A DNA stretch of 64,000 nt from JACMLD01 sp044223995 (GCA_044223995.1 JBGALE010000005.1:186001-250000); one strand, 5' to 3'. Positions 1 to 8,835 are shown, numbered from the stretch's first letter. Made by a program: numbers and translations. Notes: generated from the sequence alone by a model not told the origin.

Positions 1-55
1 ATAATATGCAAACTGACATGCCACTGGATCAATAAACATCAATAAAACCTGACTA

Positions 56-601
56 ATGCTATTTGGTTTAAACAAATTTTCACCGAAAGCACCCCTGCTG
101 TTATTACTATGCCTGGCAACTGCTTGTCAGCAAAATTCAGATCAAGTGCTGCCAGCATTTAATAGTTATAAGTTTGACGCCAGGGTGATTGAACAGCTTC
201 CTGTTTATGACAGCCTGGTATCAGCCATAACTGAAAAACTTTCCCTGTTTAAACAGAACATTGATAAAAACGATGCCTACCAGGTGTACCGATATACACC
301 CGAGTCGTATGAACCGGGTACCTTTCAGAAAATATTAAAAGAGCCGGGGCCAAAAATTGACTACTATTTTGCAAAGCTGGGAAAGGGCTTTATTTACAGG
401 TTTGATGTTTTTACAGACAGTACTGTCAAAATCTATATCCGAAACTGGAGGGATGAAACGACTGGACTGGATATGGAAGAAAATTTATCCTATTATCCCA
501 AAGCAGGCCCTATGCAGCCGAGAACATTTCCTTCCAAAGACACCGTACTCACCAAACACTGGCAATACTGGATGCGGGTGAACCAGGGGCGCTTGTTTTG
601 A
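56..601 (+). CDS. Putative lipoprotein, unknown function
   Basis: 181 aa. The N-terminus is a lipoprotein signal: a hydrophobic leucine run followed by a lipobox (LATAC) whose Cys24 would be lipidated, so the protein is probably anchored in the outer or inner membrane. The remainder is a soluble, aromatic-rich domain that I do not recognise. It converges with the next gene on the minus strand, with only 14 bp between the two stops and no obvious terminator hairpin. The start follows an A/T-rich leader typical of Bacteroidetes. Confidence 0.7.
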   Translation: MLFGLNKFSPKAPLLLLLCLATACQQNSDQVLPAFNSYKFDARVIEQLPVYDSLVSAITEKLSLFKQNIDKNDAYQVYRYTPESYEPGTFQKILKEPGPKIDYYFAKLGKGFIYRFDVFTDSTVKIYIRNWRDETTGLDMEENLSYYPKAGPMQPRTFPSKDTVLTKHWQYWMRVNQGRLF

Positions 602-615
602 CAGGCCAACATCTG

Positions 616-1092
616 TTATTGAGATTTCTCCAAAGTATACTCTGCTTCTTCATCATTCACAATGCTCGGCATATACAGTATTAAATTATTTTTCTCAAAT
701 GCGTACCTGACTATGCGCGGCCTCGCTTTATCCGTGCTGTATAAAACTTCTATGGTTCGCAGTGTTTTGTTAACCGCATAGGTTCCTGCAGCTCGTTGGG
801 CTCCGTTTCTTAATTCCTGGTAGTTGAGTTTATCGTCAAAAATAAAATAGTCTTCCCGGTACCTGCGTACAAAAATGGAGCGTATCGCTATTTCTCTCGC
901 GCTGTCTTTTCTTCCCACCAGCGATTGCTGCATGTTGCTGGTCACAAACAGAGAGTCTTTTTTATAATTATACCCAACACCTATATTGACAGCAATTATT
1001 TTCCATTTGCCAATAATGCTTGTGTCGTTCTGAGCAGTTAGCCGCTGTGAGAAAGCAGCTAGCAATAATAAAAGCAGAAATTTTTTCAACAC
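616..1092 (-). CDS. Secreted lipocalin-like hypothetical protein
   Basis: 158 aa. A Sec signal peptide (about residues 1-20, ending LTAQ) is followed by an opening IIGKWKII segment, typical of lipocalin-like or DUF4488-like small beta-barrel proteins of Bacteroidetes in which a G-x-W motif starts the barrel. No catalytic motif is visible. It is probably periplasmic. The lipocalin link rests on the G-K-W start and the beta-rich pattern only, so the family call is tentative. Confidence 0.6.
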   Translation of the reverse strand: MLKKFLLLLLLAAFSQRLTAQNDTSIIGKWKIIAVNIGVGYNYKKDSLFVTSNMQQSLVGRKDSAREIAIRSIFVRRYREDYFIFDDKLNYQELRNGAQRAAGTYAVNKTLRTIEVLYSTDKARPRIVRYAFEKNNLILYMPSIVNDEEAEYTLEKSQ

Positions 1093-1349
1093 GTATCAAT
1101 TAAAGGATGCCAAAATATATTTTTTATAATTTTCGATCGCCCCATTCAATTTACTATCTCCTAAGCAATATGACTGCTGACTGGTGATAGAATTTTTTCT
1201 ATGAATGACTATTTCCGTTGTACCAGCCTAAATTTTTCTCAAAAAGCAAGAGCAGGCGCAGCAGGACTGGAATAAAATTGATTTAGCACGGGTAAAGAAA
1301 AATAATTAAGTTTAGGTGCAATAAAATTCTTCATCCTAAAATAATTTGT

Positions 1350-1742
1350 ATGAGCGCAAGAATGAGTGCTTCTACCAATGCACTGAATTGGTTTGAGATT
1401 CCTGTTACGGATATTGCAAGGGCCAGGAAGTTTTACGAAAGCATATTTGAAATAAAAATGGAGCAGATGGAAATGCCCGGTATGAAGTATGCCATGTTTC
1501 CCTTTGATCCTGCGAATGCGAAAATTGCCGGTGGCCTTGCAGAAAGCCCCATGCATACGCCCGGCCAGACCGGCAGCATCGTTTACCTGAATGGCAATCC
1601 GGATTTGCAACTGGTACTGGATAGAATTGAAAAAGCCGGCGGAAAGATTACCATGCCCAAAACATCCATTGGACAAAACGGCTTTATGGCTTTCTTTACC
1701 GACACCGAAGGTAACAGGATGGCGCTTCAATCCAATGCATAA
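1350..1742 (+). CDS. VOC family (glyoxalase/bleomycin-resistance-like) protein
   Basis: 130 aa, the normal length for a one-domain VOC protein. It opens with the family signature NWFEIPVTDIARARKFYESIF, in which the first beta strand is followed by the helix carrying RxFYE, and ends with FFTDTEGNRMALQS, the usual metal-ligand-bearing strand. The substrate cannot be told from sequence; relatives include glyoxalase I, dioxygenases and many uncharacterised stress proteins. An alternative start lies four codons downstream (1362). A longer open frame on the opposite strand (1239-1805) is a shadow. Confidence 0.85.
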   Translation: MSARMSASTNALNWFEIPVTDIARARKFYESIFEIKMEQMEMPGMKYAMFPFDPANAKIAGGLAESPMHTPGQTGSIVYLNGNPDLQLVLDRIEKAGGKITMPKTSIGQNGFMAFFTDTEGNRMALQSNA

Positions 1743-2155
1743 ACGGGAATAGCACATATTCAGAACATTTATATTGGCAAATTGGCATTGCTTGTTGAAT
1801 GCCATAAATAATTTTTTATCAGGTTCAAGCGTCCCGCTTGGACCTTTTATATGTCAGCACAAGCGATGCTTGCTCTTGAATTGGGATTTAGCAATATGTG
1901 GCTTGTAAACAAATACGCTATGTTTCAGTACAATGAATAGAAAAATTTCTACCGCCTGGAATCACTTTTCATTTTTACCTTAGCTATATTCTGGTAGTCA
2001 CCTATTGTTAATAATAGCGATTCCATTTCCATCACTTCCAGACAAATCTGTTTTGAGTTTTTATTTAACTAACCGGTATTTTTCCAAGCAACCCAGATTG
2101 TTAAAACTGGGTTTAATTATTGACCATAAATTAATGTCTTTCTTGATAAAACAAA
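1743..2155 (+). other. Intergenic region with one palindromic repeat copy
   Basis: About 410 bp without a supported gene. It contains the first copy of a palindromic repeat (1821-1880, listed separately) and is otherwise AT-rich. A short open frame at 2005-2253 has no signal peptide or recognisable composition and overlaps the next gene's start, so I do not call it. Confidence 0.6.
1821..1880. repeat. Intergenic palindromic repeat, copy 1
   Basis: Contains the near-perfect hairpin GGTTCAAGCG-TCC-CGCTTGGACC followed by a TTTTATATGTCAGCAC tail and a second small hairpin (CAAGCGATGCTTG). A closely similar unit occurs at 2921-2970, so the two copies bracket the gene at 2156-2905. It looks like a REP-type dispersed palindrome. 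Confidence 0.65.
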
Positions 2156-2905
2156 ATGCTTTGTATGTTTCTGAAATATTATATCCTGAGCATAATTCTA
2201 TTGTTTACAGTTATCGTTGCGAAAGCTCAGAAAAAAACAGTGATTGTTTTTAAAAGAGCGATGGTAATCGACAAAGATGATAAAATCGGGTCTGTTACAA
2301 GGATAGAAAGTACTCCAGCTATAGATAGTGCAATGAATGCCAAAAGGATTGTCTATGAAAAAGACCTTGCGAAAGGGCTATATACGCCAATAAACAATAA
2401 CCCTGATTATACAGAGGCATTCAGCTTAACCAGGGAAGGAGATGAAATAATCATGCATGAACTGAGCGTACCTGTAAAGGGGAAGAAGCTATGGAGGCTT
2501 AACCTGAAAGAATTGAGTTTAGTAACAATAGATAGTTTTACCTGCCGCTATAACAACGATTCAGTAATTGTTACTAAACAAAAATTGGGGAAAGGCAATG
2601 CTCTATTGGACTCAATAATTATTACTTATCAATTTACCAGAGAAAGAAAAATAATTAAGGGGTACAAATGCAGGAAAATTATTGCGACAAGTATTTCAAA
2701 AAGTAGCGAATACCTACATTCGATAATACCCAGCTATGAAATTTGGGCTACGACCAAAATAAGACCTGCCATACCCTGGTTCGATTTGCCTTCCCTATGC
2801 AAACCTTTGTTTCGAAAATATACGCCATTGGAACTAAAAATACCTTACCCGGGTACAAAGAATAGTTATACAATGTTTACGGTAATTGATTTATTTGTAA
2901 AATAG
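2156..2905 (+). CDS. Secreted GLPGLI-like protein
   Basis: 249 aa. A signal peptide (hydrophobic residues about 4-22, ending VAKAQ) precedes a beta-rich domain. The overall order (an early conserved strand pattern, a KGYKCRKI segment, then a YEIWAT strand followed by a proline/leucine segment at the place where the family has its GLPGLI motif) resembles the Bacteroidetes GLPGLI family (TIGR01200), whose function is unknown. The motif itself is degenerate here (WFDLPSLCKPL), so this is a divergent member at best. The gene is flanked on both sides by copies of the same palindromic repeat. Confidence 0.6.
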   Translation: MLCMFLKYYILSIILLFTVIVAKAQKKTVIVFKRAMVIDKDDKIGSVTRIESTPAIDSAMNAKRIVYEKDLAKGLYTPINNNPDYTEAFSLTREGDEIIMHELSVPVKGKKLWRLNLKELSLVTIDSFTCRYNNDSVIVTKQKLGKGNALLDSIIITYQFTRERKIIKGYKCRKIIATSISKSSEYLHSIIPSYEIWATTKIRPAIPWFDLPSLCKPLFRKYTPLELKIPYPGTKNSYTMFTVIDLFVK

Positions 2906-2920
2906 CCCTTTCCTTCTCAA

Positions 2921-2970
2921 CAGGTTCAAGCGTCACGCTTGAGCCGTTCATATTTCAGCACTGTTTTTCC
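2921..2970. repeat. Intergenic palindromic repeat, copy 2
   Basis: Second copy of the unit at 1821: CAGGTTCAAGCGTCACGCTTGAGCC, again a hairpin with one imperfect pair, followed by a similar TTCATATTTCAGCAC tail. It lies immediately downstream of the GLPGLI-like gene. Confidence 0.65.
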
Positions 2971-3343
2971 CTTGTCCGCCGACAGGCAGGCGCTTGCGTC
3001 GAGTTATAGAACAAATTCTAATTAATCAAAGAATTTTATCTAGTTCCCATTTTTTTTGAAGTAACTACTAATCAAGTTTTCGGCTGTCTGGTTTTCAATG
3101 ATCAAAATATTTATATCACTAGGCTTGCACCAATGTTGAATAGGAATTCGTTATCAATCTGCTCATGGCTTTTTCAATACCCCCGGGTGGTCTTTTCCAT
3201 ACCATATCCATATTAAAAGCGCAATTCCAGCAGAAAACTGCGCCTTTACCTACTTCTCATACACTTCATGGACACAACAAAAGTCCTTTCGGCATCCGTC
3301 TTCCCGCCCCGGCTGCTACATTCTATTTCCCCTTTTATTTGAA
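2971..3343. other. Intergenic stretch without supported gene
   Basis: No coding region is supported. A 63-codon open frame at 3165-3356 has a low-complexity product, no recognisable motif and runs into the repeat region, so it is not called. No RNA gene is recognisable. Confidence 0.5.
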
Positions 3344-3660
3344 ATTTGGAATTTGATATTTGGCATTTGGTTCTTGATTGCAGACGCCTCACTTCGTTCG
3401 GTGTGACAATACACAAAAAAATGCACTGACTCCTGACTCGCGACTCTTGACTCCTATCTCCTCTTTAATTTGATATTTGGTATTTGGTTCTTGGTTCTTG
3501 ACAGCAGACACCTCACTTCGTTCGGTGTGACAAAATGCGTTTGGTGTGACAACACACAAAGAAGTGCTGACTCCTGAGTACTGACTCCCAACTCCTGACT
3601 TCTGTCTCCTGACTACCGACTCCTCCCTCCCGACTCCCGGCTCCTCCTTGATCTGGTATT
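3344..3660. repeat. Composite intergenic repeat block upstream of the RibD/DHFR-like gene
   Basis: Two successive copies of a composite unit. Each has an AT-rich part (TTTGATATTTGGTATTTGG and variants), then an imperfect palindrome CCTCACTTCGTTCGGTGTGACA, then a degenerate run of a GACTCCT/GACTCCC-like octamer. The units start near 3350 and 3468. A related block lies at 4281-4516, so the gene between them is flanked by the same material on both sides. An antisense open frame over the octamer run is a by-product of the repeat. Confidence 0.75.
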
Positions 3661-3713
3661 TGAAATTGAGTATAGTTTCCTACATTAATGGTCAAAATCC
3701 TGAAAGCAATCAA

Positions 3714-4280
3714 ATGAGAAAACTGATTTACGCCATCAACCTGAGCATTGACGGCTGCTTCAACCATACCATCGGCGTCCCTGGCGCTGACTTGTTCGAT
3801 TTTTATATGCAACTCATCCGGAATACCGGCCTGATGGTCTACGGACGGAAAACCTATCAATTGATGGTTCCCTATTGGCCCGATATTGCCAGGAACCCTC
3901 CCGGTGATACCAAAGAAGAAAAAGAAGATTACGAGTTTGCCCTGGCATTTGACGCCTGTAAAAAAATTGTTTTTTCACGGACCTTGGAACAGGCGGAAGA
4001 AAAAAACACTAGAATTGTTCGCACCGGCCTAAAGGAAGAAATACTTGCGTTGAAAAAAGAGCCGGGAAAAGATATTTTAGTAAGTGGTGTGGATATTCCC
4101 TCGCAACTCATTGCACTTGGACTGATTGATGAATACTATTTTATGGTTTTGCCGATCATTGCGGGGGATGGAAGGCGGTTGATGGATGGCATCGGTCTGC
4201 AGGAGAAATTACAATTAAAACTTGTTGAAACAAGGACTTTTGGATCAGGAAGCGTACTGCTTCACTACCTGAAACAGTAA
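3714..4280 (+). CDS. Dihydrofolate reductase-family (RibD C-terminal-like) protein
   Basis: 188 aa from the ATG at 3714, chosen because the family always begins with a strand such as RKLIYAINLSIDG near residue 2; the frame upstream is open but non-homologous. Features are GLMVYGRKTYQ (NADPH-site region), the KDILVSGVDIPSQLIALGLIDEYYFMVLPIIAGDGRRL segment, and a C-terminal strand ending HYLKQ. This is the RibD_C/DHFR-like fold of uncharacterised reductases; a riboflavin or folate role is not implied since linked rib or fol genes are absent. The flanking repeats on both sides are unusual. Confidence 0.85.
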   Translation: MRKLIYAINLSIDGCFNHTIGVPGADLFDFYMQLIRNTGLMVYGRKTYQLMVPYWPDIARNPPGDTKEEKEDYEFALAFDACKKIVFSRTLEQAEEKNTRIVRTGLKEEILALKKEPGKDILVSGVDIPSQLIALGLIDEYYFMVLPIIAGDGRRLMDGIGLQEKLQLKLVETRTFGSGSVLLHYLKQ

Positions 4281-4516
4281 ACATTTAATGCTCAGGATAC
4301 CTCATTTCGTTCTGTATGACAAAATGCGTTCGGTGTGATAATGGATAAAGGAGTATTGACTCCAGACTACTGACTACCGACTCCTCCCTGATTTGATATT
4401 TGGTATTTAGTTCTTGATTACAGACACCTCACTCCGTCCGGTGTGACAAATCACCAACAAGTACTGACTCCAGACTCCAGACTCCTGACTCCAGACTCCT
4501 AACTCCTGTCTCCCGA
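4281..4516. repeat. Composite intergenic repeat block downstream of the RibD/DHFR-like gene
   Basis: Carries the same three parts as 3344-3660: degenerate and good copies of the TCACTCCGTCCGGTGTGACA palindrome, the TTTGATATTTGGTATTTAG segment, and a run of GACTCCA/GACTCCT units (about 4461-4515). It fills the gap between two genes and ends at the stop of the GH51 gene. Confidence 0.75.
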
Positions 4517-6085
4517 CTACTTCACCGCAAGCACCACCACAGAAAACGGCGGCAATGTTACCGTAATGGTATTGCCATTGATGGCTGCTCCTTTGAAATC
4601 TACCGGGTGAATTTTATCGGGTACGTCAAATGTATTGTGATCCTGCAGCTTTGCAGATGTGAGCAATCTTCCACTAATGGAACTGTATTTCGCACTACTG
4701 GTGTTGATGACAATGTTTTGTGATTTCAGCGGATCGATATTGACCAGTGAAATATGTGTTACGCCGGATTTATCCTTCGATGCAGATACAGAGACTGCTT
4801 TAATGGTATCCTTGCCCATTATATAATCAGGGCTTGCTACGGTTACCGGCAGCATCGTGGCATCCTGGTGCACATTGTACATCTCCATTACATGATAGGT
4901 TGGGGTAAGGATCATTTTTTCACCACTGGTCAATACCACGGACTGCAATACATTGACTGTTTGTGCCAGGTTGGCCATGCGTACGCGGTCGCAATGATTG
5001 TTGAAAATATTCAGCGTCAGTCCTGCAATCATGGCATCGCGCATGGTATTTTGCTGAAATAAAAAACTGGGATTGGTGCCGGGCTCCACATCGTACCAGC
5101 CGCCCCACTCATCTACTACCAGCGCAATCTTCTTGGCCGGATCATATTTATCCATGATGGCGCAATGTTTGGTCACCAGCTCTTCCATACGGGAAGCTTC
5201 TTTTACAATGGCAAAATATTGCTGGTCGGAAAAGTTGGCCGCAGAACCTTTGTGGTTCCAGTCGATCACCGAATAAAAATGCAGCGCCACACCTTCCAGT
5301 AAATGATGCGGTATGTCGCGCATCAATACTTCTGTCCAGTGATAATCGAAGGAGTTGGCGCCCGATGCCACGCGGAATATATGATCATTATTGCCCCAGT
5401 CGCTCATAAAAGTGGCGTACTGCCGGTAGATATTGGCGTAATATTCTGCTGTCATATTTCCACCGCAGCCCCATGCTTCATTGCCAATGCCCCAGTATTT
5501 TGCATGCCAGGGCTTGTCGCGTCCATTTTGTTTGCGCAGCGACGACATAGGACTGGTACCGTCAAAATTGACATACTGTACCCATTGCGATAATTCCTGT
5601 ACCGTACCACTGCCCACATTGCCTGAGAGATAAGGATCGGCACCAATCTGTTCGCACATATTTAAAAACTCGTGTGTACCAAAACTATTGTCCTCTATGA
5701 CACCTCCCCACCATTTATTGATCATTGTCGGGCGGTTGGTTTTTACACCAATACCATCTTTCCAGTGATAGGTATCTGCAAAACATCCGCCCGGCCAGCG
5801 CAGTACAGGTACTTTTAATTTTCTCAGCGCTGCAATGATATCATTGCGTACGCCATCCGTATTGGGAATGGTTTTACTGGTATCGCCTACATAGAAGCCA
5901 CCATAAATACAATGACCGAGGTGCTCAGCGAAATGACCATAGATATTGCGGTTGATGGTATTTTTTCCGGCGCCCGCATCGAGGGATACGGTGGTGGTTT
6001 GTGCCATTGCTCCATAGAGCAGGGTGAACAGCAGTGAGAATGTTGCCACCAGTTTTTTCGAAAAATCTTTGTTGCAGTCAGGCAT
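4517..6085 (-). CDS. GH51 alpha-L-arabinofuranosidase, secreted
   Basis: 522 aa with a signal peptide (about residues 10-29, ending GAMAQ), so it acts in the periplasm or outside, removing L-arabinose side groups from arabinoxylan or arabinan. GH51 hallmarks are NIYGHFAEHLG near residue 47, LRWPGGCFADTYHWKDGIG near 95, the acid/base Glu203 in GNEAWG, and the nucleophile Glu326 in VVDEWGGWYD, with a C-terminal beta-sandwich ending FSVVVLAVK. The length suits the family (about 500). It is divergently transcribed from a Nudix-type AraR-like regulator across a 204-bp gap, which supports an arabinose role and control by that regulator. Confidence 0.93.
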   Translation of the reverse strand: MPDCNKDFSKKLVATFSLLFTLLYGAMAQTTTVSLDAGAGKNTINRNIYGHFAEHLGHCIYGGFYVGDTSKTIPNTDGVRNDIIAALRKLKVPVLRWPGGCFADTYHWKDGIGVKTNRPTMINKWWGGVIEDNSFGTHEFLNMCEQIGADPYLSGNVGSGTVQELSQWVQYVNFDGTSPMSSLRKQNGRDKPWHAKYWGIGNEAWGCGGNMTAEYYANIYRQYATFMSDWGNNDHIFRVASGANSFDYHWTEVLMRDIPHHLLEGVALHFYSVIDWNHKGSAANFSDQQYFAIVKEASRMEELVTKHCAIMDKYDPAKKIALVVDEWGGWYDVEPGTNPSFLFQQNTMRDAMIAGLTLNIFNNHCDRVRMANLAQTVNVLQSVVLTSGEKMILTPTYHVMEMYNVHQDATMLPVTVASPDYIMGKDTIKAVSVSASKDKSGVTHISLVNIDPLKSQNIVINTSSAKYSSISGRLLTSAKLQDHNTFDVPDKIHPVDFKGAAINGNTITVTLPPFSVVVLAVK

Positions 6086-6134
6086 CGTTAGAATGTATTA
6101 AAAGTAAACAATACAGGTTTGGGTGATGGCAGAA

Positions 6135-6157
6135 CGATAATATTATTTCGATAATAT
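6135..6157. promoter_or_regulatory. Candidate AraR operator between GH51 gene and regulator
   Basis: In the divergent gap there is a direct repeat CGATAATAT at 6135-6143 and 6149-6157 overlapping an inverted ATAATATTAT. It lies about 50 bp before the GH51 start and about 80 bp before the regulator's -7 box. Assignment to the regulator is inference from position and symmetry only. Confidence 0.35.
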
Positions 6158-6236
6158 CCACCAGATACCCATTCAAATATAAGGCTTTCCTTAATAACTG
6201 TCATTTTCACAATTATTTTAAAAATAGGAAATCCGT

Positions 6237-6244
6237 TACATTTG
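6237..6244 (+). promoter_or_regulatory. Bacteroidetes -7 promoter box for the araR-like gene
   Basis: TACATTTG matches the Bacteroidetes TAnnTTTG consensus exactly and is followed by CCGGG. Transcription would begin around 6250, giving a leader of about 40 nt before the ATG at 6290. Confidence 0.6.
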
Positions 6245-6289
6245 CCGGGATGCGGCTATATTCCTATTTATATAGCTGCTGGCACCAAC

Positions 6290-6994
6290 ATGACAAAATA
6301 CCAAAAGCAGACCCGTTTTCTCACGGCCGTAGATTGTATTGTATTCGGTTTTGACGGGCAAAAATTAAATATCCTCCTTATCCAGAGGGCATTTGAACCG
6401 GAGAAAAACAAATGGAGCCTGATGGGTGGCTTTGTGCAGCGCGATGAAAGTGCTGATGAAGCTGCAGCGCGCGTATTGCTGAAACTAACCGGCCTCAAGG
6501 GAATATACCTGGAACAGTTTAATACTTTTTCCAAACCGGAGCGCGACCCCATTGAGCGGACCATTTCCATTGCCTATTTCGCCCTGATTGATACCCACCA
6601 GTACGAAAAACAAATCACGGATGAATACCATGCTGAATGGTTCCCCATCAATAAAATACCCGACCTGATTTTTGATCACCAGGAAATGGTGCGGATGGCC
6701 AAGGACAGGCTCCGCTATAAAGCTGCGCTTCATCCCATCCTCTTTGAACTGCTGCCGGGGAAATTTACACTGCCGTTGTTGCAGAGTTTGTTTGAAGGCG
6801 TATATGAAACAGATTTCGACAAACGCAATTTCAGCAGGAAGCTGATGTCGACCGGGCTGTTGTTAAAACAAAAAGAAAAGGACAAGGGGAATTCAAAAAA
6901 AGGTGCATTCTATTACAAACTGGATAAAAAGCATTACCAGAAAAACTTTCACAAGTTCCTGCACTTTATTCCCAACCCGAATGGGATATTGTAA
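6290..6994 (+). CDS. araR: Nudix-fold transcriptional regulator, AraR/NrtR type
   Basis: 234 aa from the ATG at 6290, which fits the family's usual MxxYxxQxxxLTAVDCIVFG start. Residues about 8-140 form a Nudix domain (KWSLMGGFVQRDESADEAAARVLLKLTGL); the Nudix box has lost the REUxEE catalytic core (RVLLKL here), as expected for a sensor rather than a hydrolase. Residues about 150-234 form the winged-helix part (FTLPLLQSLFEGVYETDFDKRNFSRKL ... KKGAFYYKLDKKHY). In Bacteroides the AraR regulators of this family respond to L-arabinose; divergence from an arabinofuranosidase gene supports that role here. Confidence 0.85.
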   Translation: MTKYQKQTRFLTAVDCIVFGFDGQKLNILLIQRAFEPEKNKWSLMGGFVQRDESADEAAARVLLKLTGLKGIYLEQFNTFSKPERDPIERTISIAYFALIDTHQYEKQITDEYHAEWFPINKIPDLIFDHQEMVRMAKDRLRYKAALHPILFELLPGKFTLPLLQSLFEGVYETDFDKRNFSRKLMSTGLLLKQKEKDKGNSKKGAFYYKLDKKHYQKNFHKFLHFIPNPNGIL

Positions 6995-7027
6995 GCCTTG
7001 CAACAACAGTTTATTTCTTTCCCTGCT

Positions 7028-8179
7028 TTATTTCTTTTGAGTGGGCTTCATATATTTTGCCGTAAGCCATTTTCTTACAGGTATATCATACCAGCGGGAA
7101 CAGGCATACGCAATTAGTATTGCGACAACAAACACGATCGCTGCAGCATACGCCAGTTCGATGGTGGGTGAAGGCTGCACATAATTTTTATGGTGCGATA
7201 CCCATGCCATATATAAATAGATAAATGGGTAATGGATAATATACAGCGGATAGGAAATATCACCTAAAAACTTATTCACCTTATTTGCAAAGCTGCCATT
7301 CAAATTGCCGCTGGCACCGAGATAAACAATCAGCGGAAAAACAAGAATAATCGTCAGCGAATCGTACCAGCCATTCATCCAGTTCTGTGTGTTGTCGCCA
7401 ATTCTTGGCATACCCAATGCCACTATCAACAACAAAGTGCACCACAGGAATGCATACGGTACTTTTCCCGGTTTGGCAACACGCGATAACAACAAACCCA
7501 TAAAGAACGGATAAAATAATCTTGTGAAACCGATACGCAGTTGTGCTGGTTCTACCGACCAACCACCGATTACATCGCCCTGCGGACTGGTAACGGCAAG
7601 ATGAATCAATGCTGCGCCTGCAATGAAAACAAAGACCGACAACAATGTTTTCGAGAACCTGCGAATAATCAATGCATACAATATATTGGCGATGTATTCA
7701 AAGAAAAGCGACCAGGCTGGTCCGTTCAACGGGTGCATTTCTGTCCATCCCCGGATGTCCATGGACAGGGGCAATGGTATTAGTGTATATCCTACCAGTA
7801 AAACGACCAGCATTTTCCATACAGGTGTACCTGCAATATTGGGAAAGAATTCGCAAGCCTGTGGGTAAAAACTAATAGCGCCGATAGTCATGCCGATCAG
7901 TATCATGGGGTGCAATCGTATCAGCCTTCGTTTGAAGAAATCTTTTACTGTCATCTTTCCCCAGCGATCATCATAGGCATAACCGATAACAAATCCTGAG
8001 AGAAGAAAGAAGAAATCGACAGCCATATAGCCATGATTGATGATTTGTTTGGAATGATCGCCGTTGGTAAATGTTTCGAGCAAATGAAACATGACGACCA
8101 GCACGGCGGCTACGCCCCGGAGCCCATCGAGTATGGGGTAATGTCTTTTGCTGTCGGCATAAGTAGTAATTGGCTGCAT
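7028..8179 (-). CDS. Acyltransferase family 3 membrane protein (OafA-like)
   Basis: 383 aa, about ten membrane segments. The start YPILDGLRGVAAVLVVMFHLLETF and the GYMAVDFFFLLSGFVIGYAY segment are the hallmarks of the acyltransferase_3 family, with the conserved His in the MFH motif of helix 1. Such proteins O-acetylate or acylate cell-surface polysaccharides or lipids. The C-terminus is a basic tail (KPTQKK). No sugar or lipid gene is adjacent, so the substrate is unknown. Confidence 0.88.
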   Translation of the reverse strand: MQPITTYADSKRHYPILDGLRGVAAVLVVMFHLLETFTNGDHSKQIINHGYMAVDFFFLLSGFVIGYAYDDRWGKMTVKDFFKRRLIRLHPMILIGMTIGAISFYPQACEFFPNIAGTPVWKMLVVLLVGYTLIPLPLSMDIRGWTEMHPLNGPAWSLFFEYIANILYALIIRRFSKTLLSVFVFIAGAALIHLAVTSPQGDVIGGWSVEPAQLRIGFTRLFYPFFMGLLLSRVAKPGKVPYAFLWCTLLLIVALGMPRIGDNTQNWMNGWYDSLTIILVFPLIVYLGASGNLNGSFANKVNKFLGDISYPLYIIHYPFIYLYMAWVSHHKNYVQPSPTIELAYAAAIVFVVAILIAYACSRWYDIPVRKWLTAKYMKPTQKK

Positions 8180-8398
8180 CGTTTGTTGTTTTGGTGGGGG
8201 TATTCTTCAAAAATAAGGTTCTTATTGTGTATTTATGACACGCGTTGAAAAAATTATTTTTTGTGGCTAACAACGCTGCAAAAGATTCATACAAGCTGGT
8301 TGCGCTGGTTGTTTCATTCATGCAAACAGGTTTATGCGGGTGGGCGCTGTTGTGCATTCCGGTGCAATATCTTACTATCAAAGATTCCTGCGGCTTTG

Positions 8399-8406
8399 TA
8401 AATTTG
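8399..8406 (+). promoter_or_regulatory. -7 promoter box for the RidA gene
   Basis: TAAATTTG, an exact TAnnTTTG match, is followed by CGCCG and lies 45 bp before the RidA start. It supports the downstream ATG (8452) over the longer open frame beginning at 8245. Confidence 0.5.
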
Positions 8407-8451
8407 CGCCGTACATTAAATACGACAAATACATTTAACCAGTTAAAAAAA

Positions 8452-8835
8452 ATGAACGCAGTACAAAATTTCAACAGTCCCCGGGCACCGCGCATGAGTG
8501 ATGCATTTCCGCAAGCCGTTATTGCCAATGGTGTTATTTATTTATCCGGGACACCAGGTTTTGATCCGGCAACGGGCCAGGTAATCAGTACAGATTTTGA
8601 AGCGCAGGTGAGGCAGGCATTTAAAAATATCCAGGTTATTCTTGAAGATGCAGGTTCAAGCCTTTCCAAAGTGGTAAAGACAACCGTTTTTATGGTTACG
8701 GGAAATGACTTTGGTGTATTGAACAAAGTTTATAAAGAGTTCTTCCCTGTAAACCCGCCTGCGAGGAGTACACCCCAGGTAATGCCCTTCCCGGCAGGAA
8801 TTTTGGTATCGGTAGAATGTGTTGCATTGCTGTGA
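8452..8835 (+). CDS. RidA family reactive-intermediate deaminase
   Basis: 127 aa, the typical RidA length when started at 8452. RidA proteins hydrolyse enamine/imine intermediates released by PLP enzymes in the cytoplasm. The sequence shows PRAPRMSDAFPQAVIANGVIYLSGTPGFDPATG at the start, FKNIQVILEDAGSSLSKVVKTTVFM in the middle and NPPARSTPQVMPFP near the end, including the conserved Arg of the PARST motif that binds substrate carboxylate. The frame is open upstream to 8245, but that part shows no homology and contains the promoter. Confidence 0.88.
   Translation: MNAVQNFNSPRAPRMSDAFPQAVIANGVIYLSGTPGFDPATGQVISTDFEAQVRQAFKNIQVILEDAGSSLSKVVKTTVFMVTGNDFGVLNKVYKEFFPVNPPARSTPQVMPFPAGILVSVECVALL

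Noticed and set aside
1239..1805. 188-codon frame antisense to the VOC gene
   Set aside because: Longer than the real gene but a codon shadow with no family pattern.
3165..3356. 63-codon frame
   Set aside because: No motif or start context; lies in non-coding repeat territory.
3513..3860. 115-codon minus-strand frame
   Set aside because: Runs across the GACTCC repeat and into the antisense of the DHFR-like gene; low-complexity product.
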